Of a stretch of 64,000 nucleotides of DNA, positions 1 to 9,182 are shown piece by piece. How positions within the stretch are numbered: the first letter of the stretch is position 1; the number at the start of each line of letters is the position of its first letter. The translations under genes were made by a program, and so were the position numbers. The notes beneath the pieces were generated by a model, which had not been told where the DNA came from, made no database searches, and saw only the letters and a list, made by a program, of their open reading frames with translations. Source of the stretch: UBA4582 sp038106185 (GTDB lineage Bacteria; Pseudomonadota; Gammaproteobacteria; Pseudomonadales; Azotimanducaceae); contig JAYODE010000014.1 of NCBI GenBank assembly GCA_038106185.1, positions 11,376 through 75,375 on the forward strand, read 5' to 3'.

Positions 1-1
1 C

Positions 2-637
2 CTGTTGCTGAAACGTTCAAATAACGCGCGCATTCAGCCCGGTCAGGATGGCTACTTCGAGGCGTCCTCCTTCGTTCGCCGGCTGGAGGTACCAACCCGG
101 ATTGATCGTTCTCAGGGCGATGTGCACCCGCAGGGGAATCCCCATGTGCACCTGGATCCACGCAATATTCGCATTATTGCCAAGGCTCTGACTCAGCGTC
201 TGATCAGCCTGGATCCGGCCAACACCGCCGAGTACGAACGCCTGGGCGCAGATTTCCAGGATCGCTGGCAGGTCGCCATGGCGACTTGGCGGGACCAGGC
301 CAAGTCACTCCAGGGCACTCGAGTCATCACTCACCACACGAGTTTCGCCTATCTGGAGAACTTCCTTGGCTTGGAACGCCTAGCGACACTGGAGGCCAAA
401 CCCGGCATACCACCCAGCAGTTCGCATCTGGCGAGTTTGTTAAAACTGGTAGCAGCACAACCTCCGAGGTACCTGCTCCGAGCCCCTTATGAAGATCCGA
501 AACCAGCGGCCTGGTTATCGGCGCGCACCGACCTGCCTATCCACGTGTTACCCTACTCCGTCGGTGACGGTTCTGTTGCCGAGAACCTGTTTGACTTGTT
601 TGATATCAGCTTGTCACGCTTAGCGGAACAACAATGA
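2..637 (+). CDS. Zinc/manganese ABC transporter substrate-binding protein, 5' partial
   Basis: This is the C-terminal part (about 211 residues) of a periplasmic ZnuA-type cluster A-I metal-binding protein; its start lies before the window. The family signature GDVHPQGNPHVHLDP is visible near residues 39-53, with the two His of HVH as expected metal ligands, followed by THHTSFAYL, where a further His ligand sits. It captures Zn or Mn in the periplasm for the permease that follows. The stop overlaps the permease start by ATGA, so the two are translationally coupled. The ATPase is not in the window and may lie upstream. Zn or Mn cannot be told apart from this fragment. Confidence 0.9.
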   Translation: MLLKRSNNARIQPGQDGYFEASSFVRRLEVPTRIDRSQGDVHPQGNPHVHLDPRNIRIIAKALTQRLISLDPANTAEYERLGADFQDRWQVAMATWRDQAKSLQGTRVITHHTSFAYLENFLGLERLATLEAKPGIPPSSSHLASLLKLVAAQPPRYLLRAPYEDPKPAAWLSARTDLPIHVLPYSVGDGSVAENLFDLFDISLSRLAEQQ

Positions 638-1416
638 ACACTGAACTCATCGATCTGACGATCCTCGGACCCGCCATGCTGGCGGGTCTCCTGGTACTCA
701 GCACCCATGTACCACTGGGCCAGCAGGTACTCAGCCGCGGCATTATCTTCATCGACCTGGCTATCGCTCAGGTCGCCGGACTGGGGGTAGTCGTGGCAGG
801 CACGATGGACTGGGCGTTTTACGGCATCGCCACTCAACTTTCGGCTATTAGTGCGGCTTTTCTGGCGACTTTTCTGCTGTTCTGGATAGAGCAAAAATTT
901 CCCGAGGTCCAGGAAGCCTTTATCGGCGTGCTGTTTGTCCTCGCGGCAACAGCCAGCATTCTGGTGCTGGCCGAAAATCCTCACGGCGGTGAGCACCTGA
1001 AGGAGATTCTGGTGGGTCAAATACTCTGGGTGACGCCGGCCATGCTTTGGCCTGTCGCAGTGGTCTACTTTGGCGTCCTGGCTTTGTGGTTTAAGCCGGG
1101 GCGACTGAACTCCTTCATGTTCTATGCCTTATTTGCTGTCACGGTCACCGCGTCTGTGCAACTCGTCGGGGTTTATCTCGTGTTTGCCACGCTGATCGTT
1201 CCTGCCCTTGCCAGCCGCCAACTACAGGGCTGGCGGCGCCTGGCGACTGGCTATTCAATGGGTATTATCGCTTATGCGCTGGGACTGCTAGTGGCGATGC
1301 TGTTTGATCTGCCGCCCGGCACAGTAATTGTCTGGAGTCTTGCCGTCTGTGGCGTGGTCACTGCCATGATTATAGCCAGAAGACAACACTTGAGACTGCA
1401 ACTCGACGGCGCATAA
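634..1416 (+). CDS. Metal ABC transporter permease (ABC-3 family, ZnuB-like)
   Basis: This is an integral membrane permease of the zinc/manganese ABC-3 family. The 260 residues are almost wholly hydrophobic, with about seven to eight membrane segments. Recognisable family stretches are ISRGIIFIDLAIAQVAGLG-like near residues 30-50 (here SRGIIFIDLAIAQVAGLG) and VGVYLVFATLIVPALA near 183-198. The start codon overlaps the stop of the binding protein. It forms the channel for metal delivered by the protein encoded just upstream. No Zur-type site can be assessed because the operon promoter is outside the window. Confidence 0.92.
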   Translation: MNTELIDLTILGPAMLAGLLVLSTHVPLGQQVLSRGIIFIDLAIAQVAGLGVVVAGTMDWAFYGIATQLSAISAAFLATFLLFWIEQKFPEVQEAFIGVLFVLAATASILVLAENPHGGEHLKEILVGQILWVTPAMLWPVAVVYFGVLALWFKPGRLNSFMFYALFAVTVTASVQLVGVYLVFATLIVPALASRQLQGWRRLATGYSMGIIAYALGLLVAMLFDLPPGTVIVWSLAVCGVVTAMIIARRQHLRLQLDGA

Positions 1417-1464
1417 GCTAAACAGATTCGCTACACTGGGCTCGTCATCTGGGAAGGACATAGC

Positions 1465-2634
1465 ATGCTGAACACTCAGGAACTTGAAATCATCGAAACC
1501 GCACAGGGTCTGTGTGCTGAGCTAGCTCAACGTGGCCAAGAGATCGACGGTCTGAGAGCTCTGCCTCAGGAGCTTGCGGAGCGCATGGCGCAGATGGGCT
1601 TCTATCGCCTGGTCACACCTCCAGACTTGGGTGGCCTGGGTATGAGCCCAGAGGGACTCTGTCGCGTCTGTGAAACCCTGGCGAGCGCTAATGGCTCTGC
1701 TGCCTGGTGCGTGTTCATTGGCAGTACCTCCCAATACCTGCTTGGCGCCTTGCCGCCCATTCAACTCAGCAGGATGCTGGATAACCCAAATGTGATTACC
1801 AGCGGTGTGTTTGCCGACAGTGGCACAGCACTGTTTGAGAAACGCAATGGCGCTTCAGGCTACCTCATTAACGGCCATTGGCGCTGGGGTTCAGGATGCC
1901 ACAATGCGGCATGGATCTCGGGCGGGATTCACGAAATCGACAACAATGGTCAACCCATGGTTAGGGACGCACCCCTGACTCGCGTCTTTTTTCAACCTCA
2001 TGAAATCCAGATTCATGATAACTGGCATGTCTCGGGACTTCGCGGCTCTGGATCCAGTGACTATGTTGCTGATAATGTCTGGGTCCCGCAAGAGCGCCTC
2101 TCGACCAGCATCGAATACACAGACTATGCGACTCGACCGATTTATCGCTTTCCACGCTTTGCCTTGCTGGGAGTTCCGATTGGCGCAATCTGCCTGGGGA
2201 TGGCGCGAAGCGCGATACTTGAGGTGATTAACGTCGCCCAGGCGAAAACTCCTCAAGGCAGTCGACGCACTCTCGCGATGCGCACTGCCTTGCACAAGGA
2301 TCTCGCCGTCGCTGATACAAAACTGTTAGCCGCCCGTGCCTGGTTCTATCAGACCATTGATGCAGCCTGGATCAATGCCCAGAATGACGACGAGACACTG
2401 GATCATCGCCGCGCGATACGTGCGGCCAACGTCCACGCGGTGACTACCGCGATAGAGGTTATTGACCGGATGTATACGGTACTCGGGGGCTCTTCCGTCT
2501 ATGAGACTTCTTGCCTGCAGCAACATTTTCGCGACGTACATGTCGCGTCTCAACACATGATGGTCGGCGAGCCAGTGATGGAAATGGCCGGGCGAGTTTT
2601 GCTTGGCCTGGATGAAATTGGCGCTGGTCTCTGA
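1465..2634 (+). CDS. Acyl-CoA dehydrogenase-fold flavoprotein (possibly flavin-dependent monooxygenase)
   Basis: 389 residues with the full acyl-CoA dehydrogenase fold. The N-terminal helical domain includes GFYRLVTPPDLGGLGMSP at about 46-63, the middle beta domain holds HWRWGSGC, and the C-terminal helices end in QHFRDVHVASQHMMVGE, the segment typical of HsaA/DszC-like group D flavin monooxygenases. Those enzymes use reduced flavin supplied by a partner reductase. A classical catalytic Glu is not evident, which favours a monooxygenase-like role, but that is inference. The start is supported by GGAAGG seven bases upstream. The flavin-dependent oxidoreductase downstream is on the same strand and may share the pathway. 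Confidence 0.8.
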   Translation: MLNTQELEIIETAQGLCAELAQRGQEIDGLRALPQELAERMAQMGFYRLVTPPDLGGLGMSPEGLCRVCETLASANGSAAWCVFIGSTSQYLLGALPPIQLSRMLDNPNVITSGVFADSGTALFEKRNGASGYLINGHWRWGSGCHNAAWISGGIHEIDNNGQPMVRDAPLTRVFFQPHEIQIHDNWHVSGLRGSGSSDYVADNVWVPQERLSTSIEYTDYATRPIYRFPRFALLGVPIGAICLGMARSAILEVINVAQAKTPQGSRRTLAMRTALHKDLAVADTKLLAARAWFYQTIDAAWINAQNDDETLDHRRAIRAANVHAVTTAIEVIDRMYTVLGGSSVYETSCLQQHFRDVHVASQHMMVGEPVMEMAGRVLLGLDEIGAGL

Positions 2635-2727
2635 TGGATCGAAGGCGAAACCTCACAGCAGCATCGATTCTGCTGCGCCACTCGGTCAAACTTTAACGCA
2701 GACAGCTCAACCTTGAAGGAGAGACCC

Positions 2728-3651
2728 TTGAACTTAAAATTCGGCCTGGCCACACCCAGCACCCTTTGGGACCTGGATCTTCAAAGCCGCAGAGATACTA
2801 TCGCCCAGATAAACGATGGTGGCTTTGATCATTTGTTCATGGCCGATCATGTTTCATTTCGAGATGGCTCAGGGACTGACGGATTCGTTGAGGTCGCCGC
2901 TCTGTCACAACTGCATCCCACCATCGGCGTGATGATCAGTATCTACTTGTTACCCCTGCGCCACCCCTTGCCCGTTGCCCGACAGCTCGCCACAATGGCT
3001 CGAATAGCGCCGGGGCGCATGACATTTGGCATTGGCATTGGCGGTGAAGATCGCCACGAAATTGAAATCTGCGGAGTTGACCCGGCGACGCGCGGCGCCA
3101 GGACCAACGAATCACTCGCCATCATTCGCGGCCTGATGAATGAAGAGACACTGACATTTCACGGTAAGCATTTTACGATCGAACAGGCTCGCATCAGGCC
3201 CAGGCCACGTCAACAAATTCCAATCATTGTTGGCGGCCGCTCTAATGCTGCCCTGCGCCGCGCCGCTATCTATGCAGACGGCTGGATTGGCGTTTGGTGC
3301 TCGTCAAAGCGCTACGCCGAAGCGGTGGGCTTGATTGACGAATACGCAGAGGCGGCCAACCGACCCAAGCCCCAGTGGTGTCATGGCTATCAACCCTGGA
3401 TCGGTGTCGATAAAGATCCGATAAAGGCTCGAAGCGTAGTGAAGCAGGCTATGGAGAAGTTCTATCATGTTCCTTTTGAACAGTTCGAACGCTACACGCC
3501 CTTCGGTACTCCGGCGCAGGTTGCCGAACAGCTAGCGCCTTATATTGACGCCGGTTGCCGGCTGTTCAACTTGAAAGTCTGTGCGCAAGCGCCCGCCGAA
3601 GAAGTTGCACTGGGTGCTGAGGTGCTCAAGGAACTGGCGAAAATTCGCTGA
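2728..3651 (+). CDS. LLM class (luciferase-like) flavin-dependent oxidoreductase
   Basis: 307 residues of the bacterial luciferase-like TIM-barrel family, which uses FMN or F420. The family pattern is clear: LKFGLATP at the N-terminus, GGFDHLFMADH, APGRMTFGIGIGGE, and IPIIVGGRSNAALRRAAIYADGWIG. I choose the TTG at 2728 because AAGGAG (2716-2721) sits six bases upstream; an in-frame TTG at 2713 lies inside that ribosome site. It follows the acyl-CoA dehydrogenase-like gene by 93 bases. The substrate is unknown; a two-component role with the upstream flavoprotein is possible but not shown. It converges with the SDR gene, leaving 34 bases between the stops. Confidence 0.85.
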   Translation: MNLKFGLATPSTLWDLDLQSRRDTIAQINDGGFDHLFMADHVSFRDGSGTDGFVEVAALSQLHPTIGVMISIYLLPLRHPLPVARQLATMARIAPGRMTFGIGIGGEDRHEIEICGVDPATRGARTNESLAIIRGLMNEETLTFHGKHFTIEQARIRPRPRQQIPIIVGGRSNAALRRAAIYADGWIGVWCSSKRYAEAVGLIDEYAEAANRPKPQWCHGYQPWIGVDKDPIKARSVVKQAMEKFYHVPFEQFERYTPFGTPAQVAEQLAPYIDAGCRLFNLKVCAQAPAEEVALGAEVLKELAKIR

Positions 3652-3685
3652 ACCGAAGGTGACTCTAAGACAACCTGGAAGGCCT

Positions 3686-4495
3686 TTACTTGGTTGATAT
3701 TCCGCCATCTACGGCAACTACCTGACCGGTGATCATGCGGGCCTTATCTGAAGCATAAAAGACCGCCAGATTGCCGATGTCTTCCGGCGTTTGCTCGCCA
3801 CCCAAGGGCGTCATCTCAGCTACGACCGTCTCGAAAATCTGGCGCAACGACATATTGGCAAGCTCAGGTTGATTAGCCTGCATCTGAGTCGTCAGCAACT
3901 CCCAGGCGCGGGTCCATAATAGCCCCGGACAGATACAATTGACTCGAATTCTACGGGGCGCAAGTTCCATCGCTAACGTCTTGGTCAGATGCACAACGCC
4001 AGCCTTGGCAGCACCATAGGCCGGAAGAGAAGTCGTCGGTCCCAGAGCGGCGATTGAGGCAATATTAATGATAGAACCACCCTGTGACAGGTGCGGAACA
4101 ACGGCATTGGAGGATGAAAATGCCGTGCGCAAATTAAACATCAATTGCTCATCCCAAACCGCATCGCTCATGCTCAAAAAAGCCGAATCAGATGCCGAGA
4201 TTTCATCAAATTGCGTCGTCGGCCCGCCGATACCGGCATTGTTGACGAGCACATCCAGCTTGCCATAGCGTGCCATCAACTGACTCACCGCGTCACGCAT
4301 GGCTTCCTGACTCGCTGCATCGGCAACCAGGCCCATGGCGTTTTCGCCCAACTCCAACTCTGCCGCTCGAGTCATGGCGCCATCCAGATCGGTGACTATC
4401 ACTGACGCCCCTTGCTGGACGAAACATTTGGCGATACCAAGCCCGATACCCCGACCAGCACCTGTGATTAAAACAACCTTGCCATTGAGACTCAT
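3686..4495 (-). CDS. SDR family NAD(P)-dependent oxidoreductase
   Basis: 269 residues with the classical short-chain dehydrogenase layout: TGAGRGIG cofactor motif at 11-18, a D in the second strand (TDLDG, suggesting NAD preference), NNAG at about 86-89, the catalytic Ser in NIASIAALG, the YGAAK pair of Tyr and Lys, and a C-terminal TGQVVAVDGG. An insertion after NNAG (ISASDSAFLSMSD) is slightly longer than usual. Substrate unknown. It converges with the LLM oxidoreductase and may act on the same substrates. AAGGA lies eight bases before the ATG. Confidence 0.9.
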   Translation of the reverse strand: MSLNGKVVLITGAGRGIGLGIAKCFVQQGASVIVTDLDGAMTRAAELELGENAMGLVADAASQEAMRDAVSQLMARYGKLDVLVNNAGIGGPTTQFDEISASDSAFLSMSDAVWDEQLMFNLRTAFSSSNAVVPHLSQGGSIINIASIAALGPTTSLPAYGAAKAGVVHLTKTLAMELAPRRIRVNCICPGLLWTRAWELLTTQMQANQPELANMSLRQIFETVVAEMTPLGGEQTPEDIGNLAVFYASDKARMITGQVVAVDGGISTK

Positions 4496-4587
4496 CGATA
4501 CTGTCCTTCGATTATGTTAAGGAGTTTCTATTAATATCTTCCCAGTCATCCTTGGATGTTAACCTCGACACCCATGCTAAACAACGA

Positions 4588-4672
4588 GACATGCTGAGCA
4601 CCTAGACATGCTAAACACCTAGACATGCTAAACACCTAGACATGCTAAACACCCAGACATGCTGAAAAGCGA
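4588..4672. repeat. 17-bp intergenic tandem repeat, about 5 copies
   Basis: Direct repeats of 17 bp (unit gacatgctaaacaccta) run from 4588 in phase: copies at 4588, 4605, 4622, 4639 and 4656. The middle two are identical, the first differs at one or two bases, and the last decays. A weaker copy may precede at about 4569. The array lies in the 396-base space between the start of the SDR gene (4495) and the stop of the MoaD-like gene (4892). The rest of that space (4673-4891) shows no convincing gene. Confidence 0.9.
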
Positions 4673-4891
4673 GATAAGCGGCGTAAAAAAAACCTGTACT
4701 CTGTACTCTGACCTCTGGAATACCTTTCTAGAATGGTCGTCTCGACTTGAGCGCCTCTGGCCAGAGTCAGTGTGATGCGCCGCTTTCCTGATTCATGGAA
4801 TCGGTTTGAGATTGATTTTTGAGTGTCTCGGTAACAGCAAGCACTCTCGTGAGTCCAAGCCACCTAAGACGAGCGCAACCTCATTGCGCGT

Positions 4892-5140
4892 CTAGCCTCC
4901 CTGGATTCTAGGCAATAAAAATACCTCTAGGGCATCGTTGGGGATTTTAGTGTTCCAGTTGTCTCGATAGATTTGACCGTCAATAGAAACAGCGATACCT
5001 GCGTCGATCTGTGCCGCCATTCGCGGATAACGTTCGGCTAGCTTTGCAAACAGTTCACCAATGGTTTCTGCCTGAATCTCTAGGGTCTCAGCCCCACCGA
5101 CTGCATCGCGCAGGGATGAAGTCAAACTGATTGTGGGCAT
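4892..5140 (-). CDS. MoaD/ThiS family sulfur-carrier-like protein
   Basis: 82 residues with the beta-grasp pattern of MoaD/ThiS: ISLTSSLRDAVGG at the start, ETIGELFAKLAERYP in the helix, and the C-terminal RIQGG ending exactly in the Gly-Gly that is activated and thiocarboxylated in true carriers. It lies behind the molybdenum hydroxylase operon on the same strand, 121 bases after the Mo-subunit stop, with a strong terminator in between. MoaD supplies sulfur for molybdopterin, so a role in cofactor supply for the neighbouring enzyme is reasonable but inferred. Confidence 0.8.
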   Translation of the reverse strand: MPTISLTSSLRDAVGGAETLEIQAETIGELFAKLAERYPRMAAQIDAGIAVSIDGQIYRDNWNTKIPNDALEVFLLPRIQGG

Positions 5141-5190
5141 CCAGACTCTCCATCCGTTGAGCCGCTATTCAACACAAAAACAAGTAGCAT

Positions 5191-5228
5191 AAAAAACGCA
5201 GGTCAGGATTCTGTGCGAACCTGACCTG
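5191..5228 (-). terminator. Rho-independent terminator after the Mo-hydroxylase operon
   Basis: Reading the minus strand, CAGGTCAGG pairs perfectly with CCTGACCTG (9 bp stem, 12-base loop) and is followed by CG and six T. It starts 34 bases after the large-subunit stop and ends 51 bases before the MoaD-like start, so it should end most transcripts of the operon before moaD-like. Confidence 0.88.
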
Positions 5229-5261
5229 TGCTGAACCAATGCAAACGACTCGAAACTCGCT

Positions 5262-7505
5262 TTATGCCTTGGCTTCTTCAATCGCCTTGAGAATACGCGG
5301 CGCTGACATGGGAATGTGCGTCATGCGGACACCCGCAGCATGAGACACGGCATTACCAATTGCAGCCAACGGTGGCACGATTGAGGTCTCACCTACACCT
5401 CGAACACCATAGGGGTGGTTCGGGTTTGGGATCTCCAGAATCTGAGTGTCGATAAACGGCAGATCTGAGCATACCGGAATCCGGTAATCCAGGAATCCCG
5501 TATTCTGCAGACAGCCATCGGCGCCATAGATATATTCTTCATTCAGCGCCCAACCTATCCCTTGCGCTGCACCACCCTGAAATTGTCCTTCCACATAATC
5601 GGGGTGAATTGCCTTGCCAGCATCCTGAACAACTGTGTAGCGAAGGATCTTGGTTCCACCTGTCTCGGGATCAACCTCGACGTCGCAGATATGGCTAGCA
5701 AAGGAAACACCCGCATTATCTGCCACCACTTCGTTGTGACCGGCGATAGGACCGCCCGTGGAAGGCGCCTTAGCAGCGATTTGTTTCAGGCTCAACGGCG
5801 GCAGATTGCTGTGCTTATCACCCACTGCTGTCGCTGTACCATTCGCCCAGACCACATCTTCAACTGGAATGTCCCACATCTTTGCCGCTCTGGCACGCAG
5901 CACACCGATGGCTTCTCGAGCAGCAAATATCGCTGCCATACCAGAAGAGAAGGTGCCGCGACTGCCTTCCGTCGTGTCGTTATGACCCAGAGACGCGGTA
6001 TCACCAACATTGGTCCGCACCTGATCATAGGGAATACCCAACTCCTCAGCGACGATCAGAGACAGAGAAGCGCGGGATCCGCCAACATCGATAGTACCGA
6101 TGGTCAGAGAGACTGTGCCATCCGGACCGACATTGAGGTCAACGCAAGTCTGGCCACCAAAGTTAAACCAGAAGCCGCAGGCCATGCCGCGTCCTTGGTT
6201 CTTCTTGAGCTTAGCGCGCATATGCGGGTGATTCTTCACCGCTTCTAGCGTCGGCCCAATTCCAATCGGGCCATAAACGGGTCCATAGGAGGCTTTGGTG
6301 CCCTCTTTTGCTGCATTTTTGATGCGAAAATCCAGAGGGCTCATACCAATTTCATTGGCTACAAGATCCATTGTGCTTTCAACACCGAACGCCGCCATCG
6401 GCGCTGATGGCGCTCGATAAGCTGCCACCTTGGGTCGATTCACTAAAATATCATGGCCGACAGTTTTGACATTTTTCAGGTCATAGCAGGCGTAGGCTGT
6501 CATGGCACCCAACATGCCCCAGATACCTGGAAAGGCACCGTCCTGATAGCGCAAAACTGCCGTGGCAGCGGTAATGGTACCATCTTTCTTGGCGCCAATT
6601 TTGATATCCATAGAGGTTGACGACGTCGGTCCCGACGCCTTGAAAACCTCGTCTCTGGTCATCACGAGTTTGACTGGTCGGTTGGCTTTGCGGGATAAGG
6701 CCAGTGCCAGAGGTTCAGTCCAGACATGGGTCTTTCCACCAAAGCCGCCGCCGATTTCTGAAGAGGTCACTTTCAACTTCGCCATGTCCAGGCCGAGCAA
6801 GGTCGAGCATACCACTCGAAAACTAAAGTGCCCTTGTGTCGTGACCCATAGCTCGCCAGAACCATCTGAATTGACGCTCGCCAGACAGGCATGCGGCTCG
6901 ATATAACCCTGGTGAGTCTGCTCTGTCTTATAACTCTTCTCAACGATGACGTCTGCCTCGGCAAAGCCCGCATCCACATCACCGTGACCAAAAGTAGAAA
7001 TACCCGCAATATTCGAAGGCTGGCCGTCTTGTTTGACAAAATCCTGGATGATTGGCGCACCCGGCAGCATCGCCTCGTCCAGGTCAGTGACATGAGGTAA
7101 CTGTTTGTAGGTGACCTTGATCAGTTTCAGCGCCTGTTTGGCCGTCTGCTCATCAATTGCTGCAACCGCAGCCACGGCGTGACCATGATACAGGGCACGA
7201 CCTCGAGCCATACAATTTTCCAAAATATCCGTCATGCTTCGATTGCTACCCGTTAAGTCAGGCAAATCGGCACTGGTGATGACGGCCTTAACGCCAGGTA
7301 GCTTTTCCGCCTTGGAGATATCGATTTTTTTAATCAAAGCGTGTGCGTGGGGTGAGCGCAGCACCTTAGCAACCAACTGTCCCGGTGCGAACGTATCCGC
7401 ACCATACTTGGCGCGGCCTGTGACCTTGTCGATACCATCTGGTCGTTTAACGCGAGTTCCTACAATTTTAAAGTCACGATCTTGGTAATTCGTGTCATGT
7501 CCCAT
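5262..7505 (-). CDS. Xanthine dehydrogenase family Mo-cofactor-binding subunit (large)
   Basis: 747 residues, the molybdopterin-cytosine-dinucleotide-binding subunit of a three-subunit molybdenum hydroxylase. The start matches the family (RVKRPDGIDKVTGRAKYGADT). GGGFGGKTHVWTEP and AYRAPSAPMAAFGVES match the substrate loop of XdhA/4-hydroxybenzoyl-CoA reductase-like enzymes, not the AYXCSFR loop of CO dehydrogenase. GVRGVGET near the C-terminus carries the catalytic Glu. There is no Tat signal, so it acts in the cytoplasm. It is the last gene of the FAD, Fe-S, Mo operon and ends at a strong terminator. The substrate, an aromatic or N-heterocyclic compound, is not determined. Confidence 0.92.
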   Translation of the reverse strand: MGHDTNYQDRDFKIVGTRVKRPDGIDKVTGRAKYGADTFAPGQLVAKVLRSPHAHALIKKIDISKAEKLPGVKAVITSADLPDLTGSNRSMTDILENCMARGRALYHGHAVAAVAAIDEQTAKQALKLIKVTYKQLPHVTDLDEAMLPGAPIIQDFVKQDGQPSNIAGISTFGHGDVDAGFAEADVIVEKSYKTEQTHQGYIEPHACLASVNSDGSGELWVTTQGHFSFRVVCSTLLGLDMAKLKVTSSEIGGGFGGKTHVWTEPLALALSRKANRPVKLVMTRDEVFKASGPTSSTSMDIKIGAKKDGTITAATAVLRYQDGAFPGIWGMLGAMTAYACYDLKNVKTVGHDILVNRPKVAAYRAPSAPMAAFGVESTMDLVANEIGMSPLDFRIKNAAKEGTKASYGPVYGPIGIGPTLEAVKNHPHMRAKLKKNQGRGMACGFWFNFGGQTCVDLNVGPDGTVSLTIGTIDVGGSRASLSLIVAEELGIPYDQVRTNVGDTASLGHNDTTEGSRGTFSSGMAAIFAAREAIGVLRARAAKMWDIPVEDVVWANGTATAVGDKHSNLPPLSLKQIAAKAPSTGGPIAGHNEVVADNAGVSFASHICDVEVDPETGGTKILRYTVVQDAGKAIHPDYVEGQFQGGAAQGIGWALNEEYIYGADGCLQNTGFLDYRIPVCSDLPFIDTQILEIPNPNHPYGVRGVGETSIVPPLAAIGNAVSHAAGVRMTHIPMSAPRILKAIEEAKA

Positions 7506-7602
7506 ATCAAATTCCTGTCTTTAATGTTTGCCTGGGTTATCGTTGGCCTGCTGTTTGTCGCGGCGCCAAGGCGCTCAACGAAACGTTAAGCGTCAACAAC
7601 AC

Positions 7603-8079
7603 TCATTTTTTGCGCATTTCCTTCGCGGCTGCCTGCACGGCTCGAACTATCTTGTCGTATCCCGTGCAGCGGCAGAGATTACCCGCTAGCGCATAGCGAA
7701 TTTGTTCCTCACTAGGATTCGGATTCTTCGTCAACAGCGCCTTGGCTGCCACCAGAAAACCTGGCGTGCAGATGCCGCATTGCAGGGCTGCATGCTCAAT
7801 GAATTTTTCCTGCAAGGGATGCAGTTTGCCGTTCTCAACCAGGCCTTCAACCGTACCAATCTCTCGGCCGTTCGCCTCAACACCCAGGACCAGGCAGGCA
7901 CAGACAAGCCGACCATCAAGGGTAATAGAGCAGGAGCCACAATCGCCCGTGCCACAACCTTCTTTCGCACCTGTCAGGCCGACCCGATTGCGCAGCGAAT
8001 CAAGCAAAACTTCATCGGTTGGGCAGGCGAACTGGACTGGATCGCCATTAATTGTTGTCGAGACGAGTACGCCAGTCAT
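7603..8079 (-). CDS. (2Fe-2S)-binding subunit of molybdenum hydroxylase
   Basis: 158 residues. The plant-type ferredoxin cluster is bound by C42, C47, C50 and C62 (GCGTGDCGSC...CAC) and the second cluster by C101, C104, C136 and C138 (CGICTPGF...NLCRCTGY). It passes electrons from the Mo site to FAD. The start overlaps the stop of the FAD subunit by ATGA, with GGAGG just upstream inside that gene. It is followed after 97 bases by the large subunit. Confidence 0.95.
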   Translation of the reverse strand: MTGVLVSTTINGDPVQFACPTDEVLLDSLRNRVGLTGAKEGCGTGDCGSCSITLDGRLVCACLVLGVEANGREIGTVEGLVENGKLHPLQEKFIEHAALQCGICTPGFLVAAKALLTKNPNPSEEQIRYALAGNLCRCTGYDKIVRAVQAAAKEMRKK

Positions 8080-8936
8080 AAGGTACCTCCAGCACGTTGG
8101 TATGCAATTTTAGCGGCGCGTTTAGCCAGGACACCGGCCACCTTGGTTCTGTATTCGATAGTGCCACGCTTGTCATCAATAGGATTACAGGCGGCGGAGC
8201 AGGCAGCAGCCAGCTTCTCTAATGCGGCTTCGTCGAGTTTGGTGCCTATGATCGCTTTTGCTGCATTAGTAACGAGCACAGCTGTCGGCGCAACGGCACC
8301 CAGTACCACGCGAGCTGACTTAACGATGCCGCGCTGCAACGTCAGATTTACGCCCGCACTGACGACCGCTATGTCCATTTCTGTTCGCGGAATGAATCGA
8401 AGATAAGCATCCCCGGAGTTAGACGGTCGAGCCGGCAAAGTAATCGCCTCGATCACCTCGCCTTTTGCCAATGAGGTTTTACCGGGACCTGTGACTATTT
8501 TTTCGACCGCGACTGTACGTCGCTTGTCCTTGCCAACCACAACCGCCTTTGCACCAGCGGCGATCATAGCAGGTACGCTGTCTGCCGCAGGTGACCCGTT
8601 ACACAAATTGCCGACCACGGTACAACGACCTTGAACCTGATCAGAGCCGATGAGATTAGCGGCCTCAACGACGCCAGGCCAGGCCTTTTTCAGCGCCGCA
8701 TGTTCACCTATTGCCGCACCACAAACCGCCGCGCCTATTTTGAACCCGGTCGCACTCTTACTGATCGCTTGCATAGCTGGAATATGTTTGATATCGACCA
8801 CGAGATCCGGCTCGATCGTACCCATCTTCAGACGAACCAGAAGATCTGTGCCTCCTGCAAGGACATGGGCCTGGCCCTTCTCCTTGTAAAGAAGCGTAGC
8901 TGCCTCTTTTGTTGTTGTTGGAGTTTCATATCTCAT
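8076..8936 (-). CDS. FAD-binding subunit of molybdenum hydroxylase (CoxM-like)
   Basis: 286 residues, the medium subunit. It shows AHVLAGGTDLLVRLKMG (FAD pyrophosphate loop) and TVVGNLCNGSPAADSVPAMIAAGA, the second FAD motif (TIGGN/S type). An upstream in-frame extension to 9089 exists, but the ATG at 8936 (MRYETPTTTKEA) fits the family N-terminus and has AAGGAG upstream, so I take 8936. It is the first gene of the three-gene operon, and transcription probably starts in 8937-9182, the space shared with the divergent HD-domain gene. Confidence 0.92.
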   Translation of the reverse strand: MRYETPTTTKEAATLLYKEKGQAHVLAGGTDLLVRLKMGTIEPDLVVDIKHIPAMQAISKSATGFKIGAAVCGAAIGEHAALKKAWPGVVEAANLIGSDQVQGRCTVVGNLCNGSPAADSVPAMIAAGAKAVVVGKDKRRTVAVEKIVTGPGKTSLAKGEVIEAITLPARPSNSGDAYLRFIPRTEMDIAVVSAGVNLTLQRGIVKSARVVLGAVAPTAVLVTNAAKAIIGTKLDEAALEKLAAACSAACNPIDDKRGTIEYRTKVAGVLAKRAAKIAYQRAGGTL

Positions 8937-9182
8937 TGTTTTTTCATGCTCCTTTATGTTGCGCGAATAAGAGATCGTAATCCTTTGCGACAAGGGCTTA
9001 CAACTACTGCAGATTTTTATACCGAGTTTGAGCAAAATATGCCAGCGATTCTCCTCAAAATACCGAGATGACCGCTCCATCTTTACCAAGCGGGCGGAGG
9101 TCTTGGGCTAGCCGATCCAATTGACCCTATTGGGTTTCCCCACTATCATGCTGTTTTTAAAAGCAATTACCGGAGACCTCGG

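Noticed and set aside
4645..4863. 72-codon minus-strand frame
   Set aside because: It begins in sequence with no ribosome site and runs into the tandem repeat; no family resemblance.
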